This document shows positions 31,964 to 32,122 of a stretch of 32,122 nt of DNA, in pieces. The stretch comes from an uncultured Veillonellaceae bacterium (GTDB lineage: Bacteria > Bacillota > Negativicutes > Selenomonadales > Selenomonadaceae). The notes under the pieces were generated by a model. The model had not been told where the DNA came from. It saw only the letters and a list, made by a program, of their open reading frames with translations, and did no database searches. Each line of letters opens with the position of its first letter. Position 1 is the stretch's first letter. The position numbers and the translations under genes were made by a program. The stretch is from the NCBI GenBank assembly GCA_900315575.1, contig OMZR01000012.1:1-32122 (forward strand), written 5' to 3'.

Positions 31964-32122
31964 AAAAAGTCCCTGACAGTACAAGAACACTGTCAGGGAC
32001 GAACTTTTCGATGTATGTGAAGAAATTCGCGGTGCCACCCTGCTTCACGGCCGTGCCGTGCAACTCAAGGGAACGACAAGATTCCCCGGCCCTTTCACGC
32101 AGGCCGCGCGTCGCAGCATACT
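31964..32122 (-). promoter_or_regulatory. Tryptophan T-box leader (5' part beyond the window)
   Basis: Leftward, the T-box motif GGGTGGCACCGCG (32040-32028) is followed by a terminator hairpin GTCCCTGACAGT/ACTGTCAGGGAC (32000-31989 with 31980-31969) and TTTTT. The TGGC in the T-box fits a G discriminator base on the tRNA, as expected for tRNA-Trp. Stem I with the specifier codon lies at or beyond the right edge and cannot be read in full. Confidence 0.9.

Overview
The window most likely comes from a motile, diderm Negativicute of the Selenomonas type (Selenomonadaceae). The evidence is two tandem OmpM-type porins with a signal peptide, one SLH domain, a coiled coil and a beta-barrel ending in Phe, together with a biotin-dependent carboxyltransferase, a T-box-controlled trpS, a FliD-like protein behind a sigma-28-type promoter and a FliB-like protein. 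G+C is high and codon use is strongly C/G-ending. Species assignment is inference; no rRNA or tRNA gene was found.

Layout. 1-1,560: a repeat-containing unknown protein (+) and a short FliD-like protein (-) converge on a terminator. 1,576-4,513: hexokinase and pyruvate kinase, the entry and exit steps of glycolysis. 4,888-9,342: secG, carboxylesterase, rnr and smpB, the conserved Firmicute order, here broken by a terminator and a palindromic element. 9,520-12,660: two ompM genes, each with its own promoter, a conserved structured leader and a tandem-hairpin 3' end. 12,822-15,867: an AroP-like aromatic amino acid permease (+) converges with a pyruvate/oxaloacetate carboxyltransferase (-). 16,165-19,822: a fosmidomycin-resistance-type MFS exporter (-) diverges from the ACT-domain/UPF0210 pair and nth (+). 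20,113-22,124: an apparently intact IS607-family transposon (serine recombinase TnpA plus TnpB nuclease) with a structured right end that may be its omega RNA; it sits directly 5' of a GNAT gene. 22,141-25,901: GNAT, a hemerythrin-like/PAS (DUF438-type) protein, a small unknown protein, and an AAA/PD-(D/E)XK protein. 25,993-28,551: an MFS transporter and a divergent LysR regulator. 28,730-31,923: a FliB-like protein, an AEC-family transporter and trpS, all leftward, with the trpS T-box leader running off the right edge.

The most notable structure outside genes is a family of intergenic foldback elements. Four composite copies are present (three of 183-184 bp, one of about 204 bp), plus three solo arms. 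Each composite is built from two inverted arms drawn from three arm types, and three of the four carry a CTAAAG/CTTTAG palindrome in the core. The second is the ompM leader: 36 nt that differ at only two positions between paralogues, enclosed by helices whose sequences differ but still pair. The third is the IS607/TnpB element. All assignments come from reading the sequence; no database search was run.
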